From: Tubulanus polymorphus
Lineage: Eukaryota; Nemertea; Palaeonemertea; Tubulaniformes; Tubulanidae
Length of the DNA stretch: 64,000 nucleotides
Reading direction: 5' to 3'
NCBI RefSeq assembly: GCF_964204645.1
Contig: NC_134025.1
Coordinates: 3,601,001 to 3,665,000, forward strand
In this document: positions 11,821 to 26,000 of the stretch, one piece after another
Position numbering within the stretch: position 1 is the stretch's first letter
Layout: each line of letters starts with the position of its first letter
Position numbers and translations under genes: made by a program
The notes under the pieces: model-generated
Databases searched by the model: none
What the model was told of the DNA's origin: nothing
Seen by the model: the letters and a program-made list of their open reading frames with translations, nothing else

Positions 11821-12856
11821 TTAACTATTAAATTCGAATCCTTTGTTTCTATCATATGTAATTGTTGTATCGCCTAATTTGACATGAGACTCATCAATAC
11901 CCATTGCAGTAAAATCTGAAGACGTTTCATCCGAGACACCTTCACAACTTGCAGCCATCGCGATCAGTCTTTTGAATAAGATGAAATTCTCCAGTGGAAT
12001 TGGTGATGAATTTTCTTTTTTCGTTGATCTAGAATTTGAGTTTTCTGCCACAAATATCTGCATGAAATGAAGAGAAGGTTTTTCAAATACCGTAGTATCA
12101 ATTGATAATACCGGTATGCAGGGTTTACAAATCATCTGTAATCATTACCTTTTTGGAGCCAGTTCCTTCTTGAACATAGGTACTTCCACACTTCTCTGGT
12201 TCTATGCTGGATATAGTACTGCCCGATTCCTCTATGCTCAGAGAATGGTGATAGTCACAAAATGATGATACATCAGTAGAATTTTCATCTTTTATATCAG
12301 TATCAATTCCTGAAATTTTAGGTGGACCTTTCTTCTTTGTAGCAGTTTCTACTACAACTGTTGTTTTACTCTTATGCAGCTCTCGTTTCTCTTGTTCCGC
12401 TATTTCTGGTTTTCTTTCGACCTCCTCTAAATCTAATTTACCACTATTTGCTGATGTTTGTGCATTTGAGGGGTCTACTAGTGCTGTAGGTGGCGTTGCC
12501 CACAAGTAACATCTAGTTTTTTTAGAAGTAGCATAGTTAAGGCATGACGTTGGTCTGTTCTCAGATTCCATTGCCATTTTTCTAGCATTAACATCTCGAC
12601 AGATTCCAGTACACATCTGTTTCTCCTTTTTAACCCTAGCCCGTTTATTTTGAAACCAGATATTCACAAATTGTTGAGTTTTGCCCAGCTGATCTGACAA
12701 GCGAATTTTCTCTTCCTTGCTGGGCCACTGATTCGTGTAATACACCTCCTCCAATAACGCTAACTCATCCTTACGAATCACTGTACGTATTCGGCGCTTT
12801 TCAGTCTCTTTTTGGAAGTGGGTATTTGTTTCTTTTTTGGAATTGCTTTCACTCAT
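11821..12856 (-). CDS. divergent homeobox protein
   Basis: Two exons, 12856-12149 and 12057-11821, join in phase 0 to 314 aa. A homeodomain lies at about residues 19-78: RRIRTVIRKDELALLEEVYY opens helix 1 and the recognition helix reads VNIWFQNKRARVKK. It therefore keeps W48, F49, Q50, N51 and R53. The usual F8 is Ile, and 'YTNQWPSKEE' is unlike the common classes. There is no TALE three-residue loop insertion. No paired box, hexapeptide or other domain is visible; the rest is Ser/Glu/Lys-rich and probably disordered. It is presumably a nuclear DNA-binding factor. I cannot assign a class (PRD-like or ANTP-like are both possible). In-frame ATGs further upstream (to 12976) make the start uncertain. 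The gene is head-to-head with LYST. Confidence 0.8.
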
Positions 12857-13513
12857 TTTTGAATGATATACGCGAACACGCATCTTGTGATGCGCGTGAC
12901 TCAGACTTGGAGCGTCTGAACAAATTACCATCCGGTGCTGCCATCTGTCGGGATATTTACGGAGGTCACATGTCACAAATATGGTGGACGACCCTCCACT
13001 GGAAATACTAATAGGCCTAGATATTTACTTGAGTGACATTTGAGAAATAGAGGACATCTCGGCGTTAAACGCACTGGGAAAAGAATCTAAATTATAGTAA
13101 GAATCAAATATTCATTTCTGAAAATAGATGTGGTCTATTTCCATTATTTCAAACATTATTTTTAAGGTTTACAAAAATGGGTCTCAAAAAAGTCCAAGTT
13201 GTTGCACTTTTTACTCTGATTTTTAGTAGGCCTACTTGTTGACTGAATTTTTTTGCTTTAAACTTTGTACTATCCTTACTGAATGGTTAATGTTGTGGGA
13301 CTGTCATTTGTCAACTGCGCCATCATCTGTCCACCTGCCATTATCAGATTATTTGACACCACAAAATATGTGAAATAATTCAAATTGAACAGCTTTACCA
13401 TAATTGACTTATCATGCTTATAAGGCTAGGACCAGCCCAGGATCTATCCCTATGTTGAAATGGGTTGAAAATGGTTTTCCATTTGTTGAATAACCAAATT
13501 TTTAGTTGTGAAA
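12857..13513. promoter_or_regulatory. shared upstream region of homeobox gene and LYST
   Basis: 657 bases lie between the two divergent start codons. The LYST start is preceded by a TTTTTAG acceptor at about 13504, so at least one 5' UTR exon of LYST probably lies in this interval. Promoter function is inferred from arrangement. Confidence 0.4.
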
Positions 13514-16500
13514 ATGGACTTGATTGAAGATGGTCCGGCCCAGAAGCTGAAAGCTGCCTGGGATGATTACACAAAGATCCCTCGAGATCCAATGAAAGAA
13601 GATCAACTTCGTGAGGTAAATCTAACAATCAATGATATTCTTATTATTATTGTTGTTATTCTCTTATGATCAAATTATGCTATAATATTTTGCTTGTCTT
13701 TTTTCAGAGGTCATTCAAATTGGATTGTTTCCTAAAGCTATTTTTGCAAGAGAGACTTGTCGTTGAAAATGTGAGATCATTACATTTCAGGTTAGTTCAA
13801 ATTGATTTCACAAATTTATCATTGTTTTTGAAATAATATCTAGAACAAATCAGGTATCTGAATTCCAGAAACGAGTCATTCTACTTATACATTGACCTTT
13901 CTTGTTATCTCAAAACGTAATTGTGAAATATTTTGCCCTTGTATTTAATAAACATCAATACTATTGATAATTGTCTTATTTTTGCAAATTTTTCAATAAA
14001 TCAACCTTATTTTCTATTGACAGCGACATGAAAAGCGTGTGTAACATATTGTCGCGTGAGTTTTTGTCCGATGTACATTTATGCTGCAATCAAACTCAAG
14101 ATGAGGACGATGTATCTGATTTACAGTTATATTTATTATCTGATCGGGGTTGGATGATTCTTCAGGTTTTGCATCTTATCGGAGTTGATGTGAGTACCGG
14201 TATGAGGACAGTTGATGACTCTTCCAACTGATTACTGAAAAATTGACCGTTTAATAAATCCGTTATCATTTTAGGCATTATCTAGTAATATGGAGCTTGC
14301 TGGGCTCTTGGTGTCCCTCATTCCATTGTGCTGTGGTTTTCCTACCGGTGAAGAAGATCCAGGTAATATTTTCAGAATTGGTGATCATCGTATTCGATGT
14401 GTCTGTATTGAGTATTCTTTCTATCGATGATTTCAGTTGATTGCCCTTTATCATCTGTGGATAGCTTTATGTTTAATACGTCGTGTATCGTCGGAGATCG
14501 GGTGCCGAACGCTCGATGTCAGGAGCGAAAAGATTCCATCACTTCCTCATCTTTAATGACGTTTCGACGTCAGTATCACAGAAGAAATCATTCGATAAAC
14601 TTAGCTTCATCATCAGATTCATGTTCTGATGATGAAACCGCTATCAATGAAAAGCCCAGACGAAAAAGGCTGCAATCGAATGAAAAGCAATATTTCAGCC
14701 TGCGTAACAGCTCGGAACCCGTTAATCAGAATCAATGCTTGTTACTATTTGAAGACTCTTGGAGATTAGACACAGTCCTCAATGCTAACGGCAAATTGAG
14801 CAGTTTGGAATTATGCATGTTGATGTTAGAGTTGCTGAAAGATTTGTGTTTAAGTGATGTCCAGCAACAACAAATCAATAAACAGCTAGCTGTAGCTATG
14901 CTTCCAACTCTTCTAGAGGTACTGAGTAGTATTCAGTCGGAAGAACTAGCTACGACAGAATCGGGTTGGTCAGCTACTTCACGCAGTGTCCTGCAGCGTT
15001 TTATCGTGCGAGTTATTCTTTCATTATCCGTAATTATCAGTTATCATCAAAGCGGTTACGAATGTTTAAAGACGAATGGTGTCTTACCAATGCTGCTAGA
15101 AGTATCAGAAATTTCGCTGAGGCGCGTCGATCTTCATGGAAGCGTAAAAGATGCCGATGAATTTCTGAAAGATTGGTTGATAGTGCAGCTTTGCTACGAA
15201 ATTCTGGAAGGACTTCTGTTACTGTTACACTATCTACTGCGCAATATTCACATCACTACGTCTAGTGTCACTAATGCGTTGAAATTGATCAACGATTTCG
15301 AAGAACATCACGGAAACGCGATGTTGAAAATACTGATCGATTATACCGACTCTCGGCTGTTCGCTGAAACAATTCCCGATCACGTGTTATGCGCACGCGT
15401 CATCGTGGAGTCGAGGCAAATCTTTCGCGCGATTTCACATTTGATTTATACACTCAAGAGTGTCAAAGTTGAATACATTCATTCGATGAAGTGTTTAAAA
15501 CGACGTCATATTCATTGTGAACTGGAGCTATATCAATCTCACCACCATAGTATCCTCGGAAGTCCACATTACGAATACGAGAAGAGTTTCACGAGTAGCG
15601 CTAGTTATGGAAGTTACGATGATTTGTGCGTTCATTCAGTCAACAGTTCAGTTGATAAATATCTGTGCGCAGTTGCTTCCTGGGGACAGATTCTGTTGAA
15701 TATATATTCGGGATTGAAAACTAAATCAATTCAGTTGATGCTTCTGCATAATCTCGAAATATCGGGTCTATGTTGTTGTATCAAGCCACGCGTAATCATC
15801 GAATATTTGCTGGCTGAATTTGAGACGAAGCCGGCGTCGACCAGGACAGCGGTATTACGCGTCATTATAATTCTCTTGCTGGAACATTGTAAGAATAACG
15901 CAAGCGAATCGATCGAACCCTGTTTGACTTGTTCGGACGGAGAGAAGAAGTTCACATCAGCTGCGATGAAAAAAATCATGAAGAAACCTAGCTTGGAGAA
16001 AAACTTCAATGGCGGTTCGGTGGACGGTGATGTGTTTCAGTGTTACGATACGACTGATAGTGCTCTATCGAGTAGTGAGGCTGATACTGAAGACATGTTA
16101 GAGAGTAAATGGTCGTGTTTGAAATCATTTACCGATTTGATAGATTGCGACGTATCAAACGTAAGCTCACAGGTAACTAAACATCTACTGCACTTAATAC
16201 GTCATGGTAATCATGAGATTCAACAAGAACTCTTTTCGAGAGTGCTTATTCCATCGATCAACGGCGCTAAGAAGAAATTCATCACGGACAATAGTTCTGG
16301 TGTTTTAGATGATACAAACTATCACTGGCATACTGTGATTCTGCATTGTTTAAGCGCACTACCTGTGTTGTTACAGTCTAGAACTGCGCAGGCTATCTTT
16401 CATCGTTACGGCTGCTTACAATGCATATCTGAACTTCTAGACATCCCATCTTTACAATCCTCTGTATTGAAGATATTTGAAGTGCTGATCATACTCGGTG

Positions 16501-17066
16501 ATTTAACGCTTCATTCTGAGGTTAAGTCGGAATTGACGCGTGCTGTAAGTATGCAAGACATTGATGAAATATCCGTAGAAGAGGCCGCACCATCGCTCTC
16601 AAAACATCACAGTATCGAACACAGAACGTGCGTGTTGAGTGTCAATGCATTCATTGATATTCTATACAGGCAGCTGGAATTAGACTCGACTAATTTCGAT
16701 AATTGTAACTCGCATGATACCAATGATGACCCGGCACAAGATTATGCAGCTATCACCCGTCTACGATCGGCTTCTACTAAAAGTGTCAGCGCTCCGATTC
16801 CGGATGACTTTTCCTTTCTCGAAAACATGTGGAACACTTGTGAAAAACTTTTTATTCACAGTTCAACATTCAAATCTACATTCCTTACCCGACATGGCAC
16901 ACATGTTACGTACAAATGTTTGAAGTCAATGCTTAGATCATTAGGTTCTGTTAGTGAAGACCAAACAAGTGTAATGATGAGAAAAACAGTTTTCATGAAG
17001 AAAGTTGCCATAATAGTATCACAACTGCGTATGTGTATGGAATGGTGCAGTAATAGTTCAGATAAG
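13514..17066 (+). other. LYST: LYST N-terminal exons 1-5, including a 2.63-kb exon
   Basis: Exons: 13514-13615, 13708-13790, 14024-14189, 14275-14362, 14437-17066. Recognisable similarity to vertebrate LYST begins in exon 3 ([13 protein letters not shown]). Exons 1-2 add about 60 residues ahead of that point, starting [19 protein letters not shown]. Exon 5 alone encodes 877 residues. It contains Ser/Asp-rich linkers and several amphipathic helices typical of the ARM-like region. Confidence 0.85.
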
Positions 17067-20000
17067 GTAAAAACGATTGTTTTTAGAAATACTCGTCGAC
17101 GAGGTTAAATTTGTGCTTCCATTTCTTTTTGTATTTCCATTTGTTACAACAGAACTTCACTATTAGTCACTTGATGAAGAATGTAAAGGACATCATATTG
17201 CAAAATGCACCACAGAATTCTGCAGATTTGAAGCTGTTATGTAACGGTCTTATTAGTGTATCAGTTCCCAGGTCATCTGTAGAAGAGCTGCTTAGGAGTA
17301 ATGCACATACATTTATGGTATAGCTCGTTTATATATTGATTTCAATTGAAAATACTCTCCTTTCATTAATGCATGTTAAAGAATTGGTTGTTTTTAGCAC
17401 TTTGAGAATGAATTTGAACAAGATGACAATGACATCAGCACAGATTCGAGTAGTCTGGAAAGTGATTATACTGAACTCGGCTATGAAGCTGATGTTGAGT
17501 ATGTGGCTAATGATGCAGAAGACGGTGAGTTTGTTTTATTCTTACCGTATATATTTTGATTATTGAAAAAGGATTTGATTCTAAAACTGTCATGTCTGTT
17601 ATGAAGGCGTCAACAAACGCAGCAGACATATTTGGAGGCTGCCGCTTGAAAAGTCTCTAGCATATCCGCAGATCATTGTTTCCACGTTGTCACTGATTGC
17701 GGAGCTTGATCAGAAAACTGGGGAAATTGCGCAATCACTTCTTCACGATATTATCAGCATGGCGAAAGAAACACCTGCTAATTGTATCTCGCTGTACGAT
17801 GAGGTAATTCATTCATTTGATGAAATTGATTGTCGATTGTTCGACTTGAGCTGTAATTCAATTCGTGTCATCATTCGGTTGTAGAATTTGGTGAATGTTT
17901 TACTCGAGCAATTTTCTGATGTCATTTCAAGTGAGGAATATGCAGGAAGTGGTTAGTATTATCTATGTCGGTGTATCATAGCTCATATTTTAGCTGCTTT
18001 TGCTTTATCTATGTAAGTACTATGTAATTTTCAGTTGTTCAGAAGCAATTGTTAGAGTTGTTTATGGAACTTGCTAAACTTATGTTTTCTTCGGTTGAGT
18101 TGCGCTTCTATTTGAACTTGTTCAAGCAAGACAAACCTGCAGTTGTAAGTTATTCTTTAACTTTGTATGAAATAGATGAACTACAAAAAATAGTAGCTAG
18201 ATTATTATCTAATTGTTAAACTATTGTTTGATTTATTCCTTAGAAAATTCTTCTGGCTACATTGGCAACATTAGCTGAAAACATGGTTATGCAACCGACA
18301 TATATCCTGACTTTCCCAGCTCTATCAAACACCAACTCGACTACTACCCAGAGAACAAATAGTGCTTCGAGTGTATCTTCACAAACAGCATCTCCTGGAA
18401 TTATACAAACATCAGGATCATACATAGTCGTTACGCATGAAGATGCCTTAGGTATTGCTGCGTCGGAAAAAGGCGTTCATAATGATAAAACAAAGCCTTC
18501 AACTAAGAAGACGTCTCCGTGGACCTGTGGGTCTCTGCAGCTGCCACTTAGTGATTATCTGATGTGGACAGCTAAAAGCAAGTCATTTAGCACTTCACTG
18601 TGGCTGAGAGTTCAGAGTTCTGGCTTCCGTATGAGTAATCCAACATTAAGAAGCAGAAGCCGATACAATAGGAATTCGTCAGTTCTTGACAACAGCTCTG
18701 GTTCAGAAGCACTCGGTGAGTTACAGGCACTTTTCCATTTGAAACATTTTCATCTAAAAAAGTTCATTATTTGAATATGCCTTGGGTTATCATCTGATTA
18801 TAATCATGCATGTTTGTTTTGAATGTTGTTTTGCGTTAGGTCACCCATTTTCCAATTATCTTACAATTTGGTATCAATTAACTCAACCTGACCCTGGTGA
18901 GTTTTTCTTAGCCATAACGTAATGCTAATTTCAGTAGATATCCAAGCAAATCAAAACTGTTCGTGATCACAGTTAAATTTGATTCATTTATTGCAGAATC
19001 ATTAATAATCGAGAACTAATTTTTTGCTCAATGATTCTTATTTCATAACTGCATCCTTACCTCTAATATCATTTCAATTGATAATAATGAATACCGATAC
19101 ATTTTGGCTTGCTGTGCATGATTAACAATTCATTATCGTATCAGTGATTTTACATTGTATACATTTTCATTATTTATAGTATTGTAAAATCATAGTAACA
19201 ATATCTATGACAAATACGTATCAAAATCATGATGCCTAGTCTTCAGTTCATGTGATTGGTACAAATAATCTTTAGTTCTTGCTGGTGAGAATGTTGTGAG
19301 ATGTCTCGAAGTGACGCATATAGTTCAAATTACCGTATGTCTTATTGAAATATGCGTGAACATACATTCTGAAGCAATTTTCATTTTTAGATAGTGATTA
19401 TCAAGCATCTGCTGTCAATAACAAGGCACCTTACCGTAAACTATCAGTAGCCAGGAATTTGACTGATAACTGTTTACATTTATTCTCTGTCGGCTCCAAG
19501 GAAATGTTGGTGGAAGTTTGGGCTGATCCTTTCAATGGATCTATTATTACAAGGTTATTTCTTATTAGATAATTAACATCAGGTATTGTGGTGCATCCAT
19601 TCACATATTCACAGTGTAAACTATTCATTTATTGGCTTTTTTCAGATTAACAAGTTCGTGGATTGACTCGAATGTTATCGAAGAAACAAAGATACCAGCT
19701 GTGTTGACTCCGGGCAGTTGGCAGCATCTTGGATTCATGTACTCTGAGTCTCTCAACAAGAACAAAGAAATAGTCACTGCATGTGTAAGTATTCAGCAAA
19801 ATTATCTTTGATATTTCTCATCACATACCTCTGCTTATACGTGTAATGAATCTTTTGTTTTGTCATAGGTAACATGTATCGTAGACGGGTGTCATTTCCG
19901 GCAAATATCTATGAAATATCAACTCCTACAAGTAAATCCTAGCAATGCATCGGTGTTGATTGGTCACAGCATGTCTGACTCTGAAATACGTACTACACCT

Positions 20001-23000
20001 GGGTCTTGGCAGATGGGAAACTTCATGCTGTTCAAAGGTGAATATTGTCTTGCTGTTTCCTGTCTTTTGTGCTTGTCTTATGTATCATTACATTGTAAAT
20101 TGTATTAAATGTATTCGATATTTCAGATTGTATCCCGAAGGAGACTTTGTTTCATTTGTATAGTCTTGGCCCGGAATGTAGCACTATCAGTCAGTGCGAT
20201 TCAGCCAGTCTAAAAGCCATATACAAGCATTTCATCAATCAAGATCTACTGCTTCAATCTGGTCTCAGTTTTGATGTTTTAACGGGCAACCATTCAATTG
20301 CATTACAGCATATGAGGGTAAGCACTCGTTGTATTACAACTTAGCCTGTAATTATGGAAAATACACCAGTATTTTATGTTTGGTACGCATTTCATTTTAG
20401 GAAAGCTTTTTACTTGGATATTTACCGAGTCATGCAGAAACGTACAACCTTTATCAACCTCAACCACTGGGCACTGTTAAAGAATCAAGTAAAACACGTC
20501 TAACTGATATCTTTACGAGTACCAAGCCTCATGGATTTGATGCCCTTCTACAAAAGCCAGTTGTTATGGATGCAGGAGCAATGGCTCAGTTGGTACCACA
20601 GATCTATCGAGGTCTGACTGGGGCTATTGATGAAATTGGTGGAATTGGAGTATTCATTTTCCTTTATGCTCGCGTGAGTATATAGTATATTTATCAGTTG
20701 GTATGCATAACCTCTCAGTTACTTATCCATTTATTTCTGTATTATTCATGTCTAGATTGTGGAGAATTTCCAAAATGAAGATTATCAAGCGAAAGCCTTG
20801 AAACTCTTGTTCAGCCTTATTCAACATCATGAGAAATATGCTAAAGAATTCAGTCATATCGGTGGATATGCCCTTCTGCGAAAAGTTATGGACACGCCTA
20901 AATGCTTGATTGGTTATCCAACCCTTGAAGTAAGATCATTTTAAATCTTTTAGACAAGTTCAAATTTCACTCAAGTAAATATTATATGTGTTTTTGCAGG
21001 TATTACTAAATGCATGTACTAGTGAACCAATAGTTCAGTATGATGAAACAAACGATACATACAGTTTGAATGAATTGAAATATGTTCTCGTCACTGATAC
21101 TGACATCATTAGTCAGATACTGTTGGCTTGGAGGGTTTGGGACAAAGTGGATACTGATATATGGAAAATGGCATTTACCGCACTAGAACTCATGGTCAGA
21201 GAAGATCACGTACATCTGGAATTCAATTTGAAACAGTTTTCCGCAATTGATATTGTTGGCAGTTTGTTACTGATATTCCAGGTAGTGAAATTTACACGTA
21301 CGAAGATTTTAGATCCGGTGTTTGATATGTCGATACATGGGATAAATGTATGAAATCATGTCGTTTTAGGAACGGATTCAAGAAGCTGTTCCGTCATTAC
21401 CTATTCCAATCTGTGATAGCGTAGTCACTATAATACACTGTATGATGAGTTCGCCACCAGATACAAATATGTTAGTAACAATCTGTGACTTTCTACTGTT
21501 AGTTCATCCAGCGGCGATGACCTTCGTCAGTCACACTATCGATGGATTCTATTTCACATTGAAGTGTGGTAAGTTTCCACTTTCAGTCTTTCCACTTAAT
21601 TATGAATTAGTCACGATGACTCATAATCAGATGCATCCGCATAATTCATGGATATGGCTTTTCAGGGTATCAAAATTCAGCTAGGTATCGTAGAGGTACA
21701 TTTCATATTGATCATTATTTCTTTCGTAGCGTTTAACATGTATCATAGTCTTTTAATGCTTCCACTGTTACATTTAAAGCATGTCCCTTCTGAGCATTTA
21801 TCTAAGCCATACTTTGCTTTAGTGCTGTAAGAATATAGTTGTTTCAGAGTTAATGCTGTGAATGAATAAGATTATTGTAAATATGCTTATACCATGTACA
21901 CTTGCATTTGCCTTATCTAATTGAATAATTGCTCTGTCAAACTTCTGTAGTGAACGCTTGAATGTAGCATGCGTATTATTTACATGTCGATACTGCAGCT
22001 GAGGATCAGGCTGAAAAACAGAGACAGAAACATGTTGAACTGACGCATTCATTTCCTGCTTCTCACTCAACGCCTAGTTTACAAGAGAGATACAGATTTG
22101 ATTCAGATAGTGAACAATATACATCATATACACACCTAGGTAATAGATAAAGCTTTGTAATTATGGACCCAAAACCGACGCATACCGGTATATCGTCTTG
22201 TATTTTTGATACACTATATATTGATTATGTTATCGATATTTTCCAGGTTTCACTTTAATAAAACCACCTTGTTTATCTTTACGTTCAATACATAAATACA
22301 TCAGTATAAATTCATTCATTTCCAGAACGAAAAATGTCAATAAGTTGCCCACCTAGTCCAACTCTAGGTATAGGTCAGGATGTACCAGGCTCTCCGGAAA
22401 AGATAATTGTGGTATTTATGGTTACTTCTCTCTTGTTGATTAAAAAGCATTCAGAGTTCAATCGGTTGTGAAAATTCTATTTGTGCTTGAATTCATTCAG
22501 GGATCTGCTGACTCTGGTTCGAAATCGGATGGCGGCACCCCGGATAGATTGGCAGCTGCCCTCGAGTTGTATTCCTTAGATGGTAAGAAACTCCAGGACA
22601 TTAAAAACTTTGATGAAGTCGGAGCCGCCGGCAGTACCGGTAGTACTTTACTACCGAGCAACTCGATGGATGATATCTGGCGTCGCGCTCAGGAACTGAT
22701 GTATGCATCCACCTCATCTGAATCGAGTGTAGATCACACGCGTTACGCGACACGATTGAGACGTGTTAAAACATCGGACTCGGAAAGTTTCGTCGAGATC
22801 GATCGCTCTAGTCAAATACACAGTCCGGAGATACTAAATCCGAAGAAACAACTGCCATTTTCCGATACGGTGGATCAAAATCAGAGTATTTTGAGCGATG
22901 AATGGGAAATGTATCCGACGCCTACATCGATGAAAAGCGTGCGAGTTCATGTTAAAACCCAAGAAACATTCGACGACATTGAAGAAGATGAAATTGGTCT

Positions 23001-26000
23001 AGTGCACGTTTGTATCGGTAATTATTTTGTCTTTGTATTCGTTTAATTAATAGTATTAGAATATAGATCAGATATATAAATGTATATATTTGTAGGTATG
23101 TTGAAACTATTAGCAAATGAAGTTGTCACTCTACCGGATAGTTTGGTTCAGAAAGTACTCGGTAATGTCATCCGTCCTGAAATGTTGGTCGTACTTGCTC
23201 ATCACAATGCTAGTCAAATAAGAACTGCCGTTGTTAAGGTAAATCACGTCATGTGTTCCATATTCATGCCTTTTCTGTCCAACAAAGAGTAACTACATTT
23301 ACAAAGCATACATCTATTTTCAGTTACTAGCCAGTTTTATTCAGAGAGCTACTCCACCACTAGTTGATCGCTTTGTCAACCAGAATGGTTTCCATCTTTT
23401 GTCTAGTCAGCTTCATCAGCATGTTGCCACGCGCCCTCTAGTCGAATCTTGTCTTTCCATATTCTTTGGAAAACACCACAGCCTTCACGAAGAGTAGGTG
23501 TTCCCGAGGTGTGTCCTCTTTAAATCGATTGTATCCGATTGATGTCTGATGATGCCGATGTTACTATTTCAGCATGGATCCATCGATGTTTTTAGAAACC
23601 ACGTCATTACAGAAGCAAACTGTTGTCTTGGCGATGTCACTTTTAGAAAATACGACTTATGATGCCACCCTCTGTCATAATACCCTGTGCATGCTTTCTC
23701 AGGTAAGAACCTAGATATCTTACTGTCAACTATGATGTCCTACTTACAATAAAATGATGCTGCTCGTTTCTACAGATTTGTGAAGCAGCACCTGGTTTAG
23801 CTGGAGTGATGCTGGAAAATGGTTTGTTAGAATCGTTATGCAACACATTGATGGCTATTAATGCAATCAACCGTACCAGGTAATGATATCGTCGTATTTT
23901 GAGATAAATTCATATATTCTTGTTCATTTCATACATGTCCTTGTCTTACTTGAATCGCAGGCCCGAAATTTGTAGCATTAATGGTGAAAATGAGAAACGC
24001 GTGTTGATTGAAGATATGGAGCATTTGTTTTCCCTCATCGCGGTTCAATCTTTTGGGTAAGTCATTATACAAACAAGTATAGACTCAAATCGAGATTCTT
24101 TTCTAATTCGGCTCTTATTGTTTGATTACTAGGACAAGTGGAATTGTATATCAGCAGTTATTTGAAGATGTCATATATATGCTGTTAGCTCTGGAACAAA
24201 GTGAACGCAAATCATATGGTAAAAAAGTTTTTCAACATAGGTTAATGCATAAATTTAGATATAACTTGTACTTTATTCATATATTTCATGTAAATCTTTC
24301 TCAGGTAACCGCGCTGAAGCATGTCTCACGATCCAGTCTATTCAATACCAAGTATTCCAGGCTGTTATTAACGATATATCTACACGATTTGAAGAACCAT
24401 CTGCCAAATACCTGGACATTCGTAGATCAACAACATTTGTACCACCAGGTATTTAAATTAGTGAGCTTTGGACGCTCTCACATGATTAATTCTTAACTCA
24501 CTCTACTTATATTGATCATAATCCCAAATCATTGTTAGTATCAATAAATTACATCGATATAAGCATATTCCTACACATGATTATACACTTCATAATTACA
24601 CGTACTAATATTTTTCACTATGGTCGCTGCTTTGTTTCCCGTGTTTGCGTGTGGTTCTGCTTTTACATTGATTTAATACTCTCCTGGTATGGACATGGCT
24701 TGTAGCGTGCTTTTTTCCATAGATGTGTGGCACTTTATTTATCTATAATCATTCGTGATTAGTTTTACTACATACATTAATTGATGCACGTTCTTCAATT
24801 GTCTATGGAATAACTGCTGGACATAAATTAAAAACTCTTGAAACAATTATTCTTTAATTTTGTTGTGGAAACTTTACTCAATTTAAAAGTTTTGTTTAAC
24901 TTACTTCGTATTATCTGCATATACTGCGTTTTGTATGTTTAGTTACTCCGCAAAGCATGGTGTCAAGCCAAAGGAACGCTCGAATGAAAAGTATAGATGT
25001 CGGAATATTGAAAAATCCTCGGCTTATCCGACCAGAACTTATAAACATAGTGGAAAGTAGCACAGCGGATGAACAAAGCAGTGATGATACGTTTATACGT
25101 GTTTCTCATCAAAATTGGTTACAAATTCCCCCACTTCCTAGTTCAGATAATACATTGTTGTTAGATCGAAACCGACGTCGATCTTCGCTATTGACCGAAG
25201 CTTTGTTGATAGATATCCAATTGAAGAAAAAGAAAAACACAAGAATCGGACAGAATGAGCTGCTGGAGAGAATGAAAAAAATCATCACACTCGCGGTTGA
25301 TACGCTTATCTATGCAGGTTAGAATAGGGCCTACTACATGTAGGCATTCCATAAATTTTATTATCAATATCTCAATAATAATAGTAATAATGATAATTAT
25401 AATGCGATTTATAAAGCGCTACATCCAGCGAAGCTGCTCAGAGCGCTTTACATGTGATAAATTATACAACGGTATTACAATATTTCAGTAGCGGTTAATA
25501 AGAATACCACATCGCTGTTCTATGGTCCACCATCACGGAGAGATTTATATGATGACAGTCTTCTATCAAGTAGCAAGTTTTCTCAGAGTCTCCTAGAGTT
25601 CATTCTTCGTTCTATTGTTGATAGCTTGGTATGATAAGGATATTTTATTTTTGAATGAGATACTGTAGTCGGTCCTCTTGTGAACTTCCAAAGATATTGA
25701 CAAATTTAATATAATTTCAGGAGAAAAAGCCGAAATCATCATGGAAAACTTTAATCTGGCAAGCGAAAGACACCATGAGAATTCAGGTTTATTTCTTGTG
25801 TCCGGTGTTCTGTTGCAAGCATATGTAGGCACACTAGGATTACTTTCAATTTTATTATTTTCAGTTTTGTCGGCTGTTCAACTACATGATTACACCTGAA
25901 TCTGTACTTGATTCAAAGATATTTGCCATTCATCTCTTAACTCATGAGCCCAGGTGCAAGGATATTGTGAAGATTACTTTTGGAGCAAATATTCCTGTAT

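Noticed and set aside
21661-21685. An extra LYST microexon GGTATCAAAATTCAG...
   Set aside because: It has a CAG acceptor and GTATCG donor but ends in phase 2, which does not fit the next exon at 21999 (phase 1 needed). Joining 21568 directly to 21999 keeps the frame.
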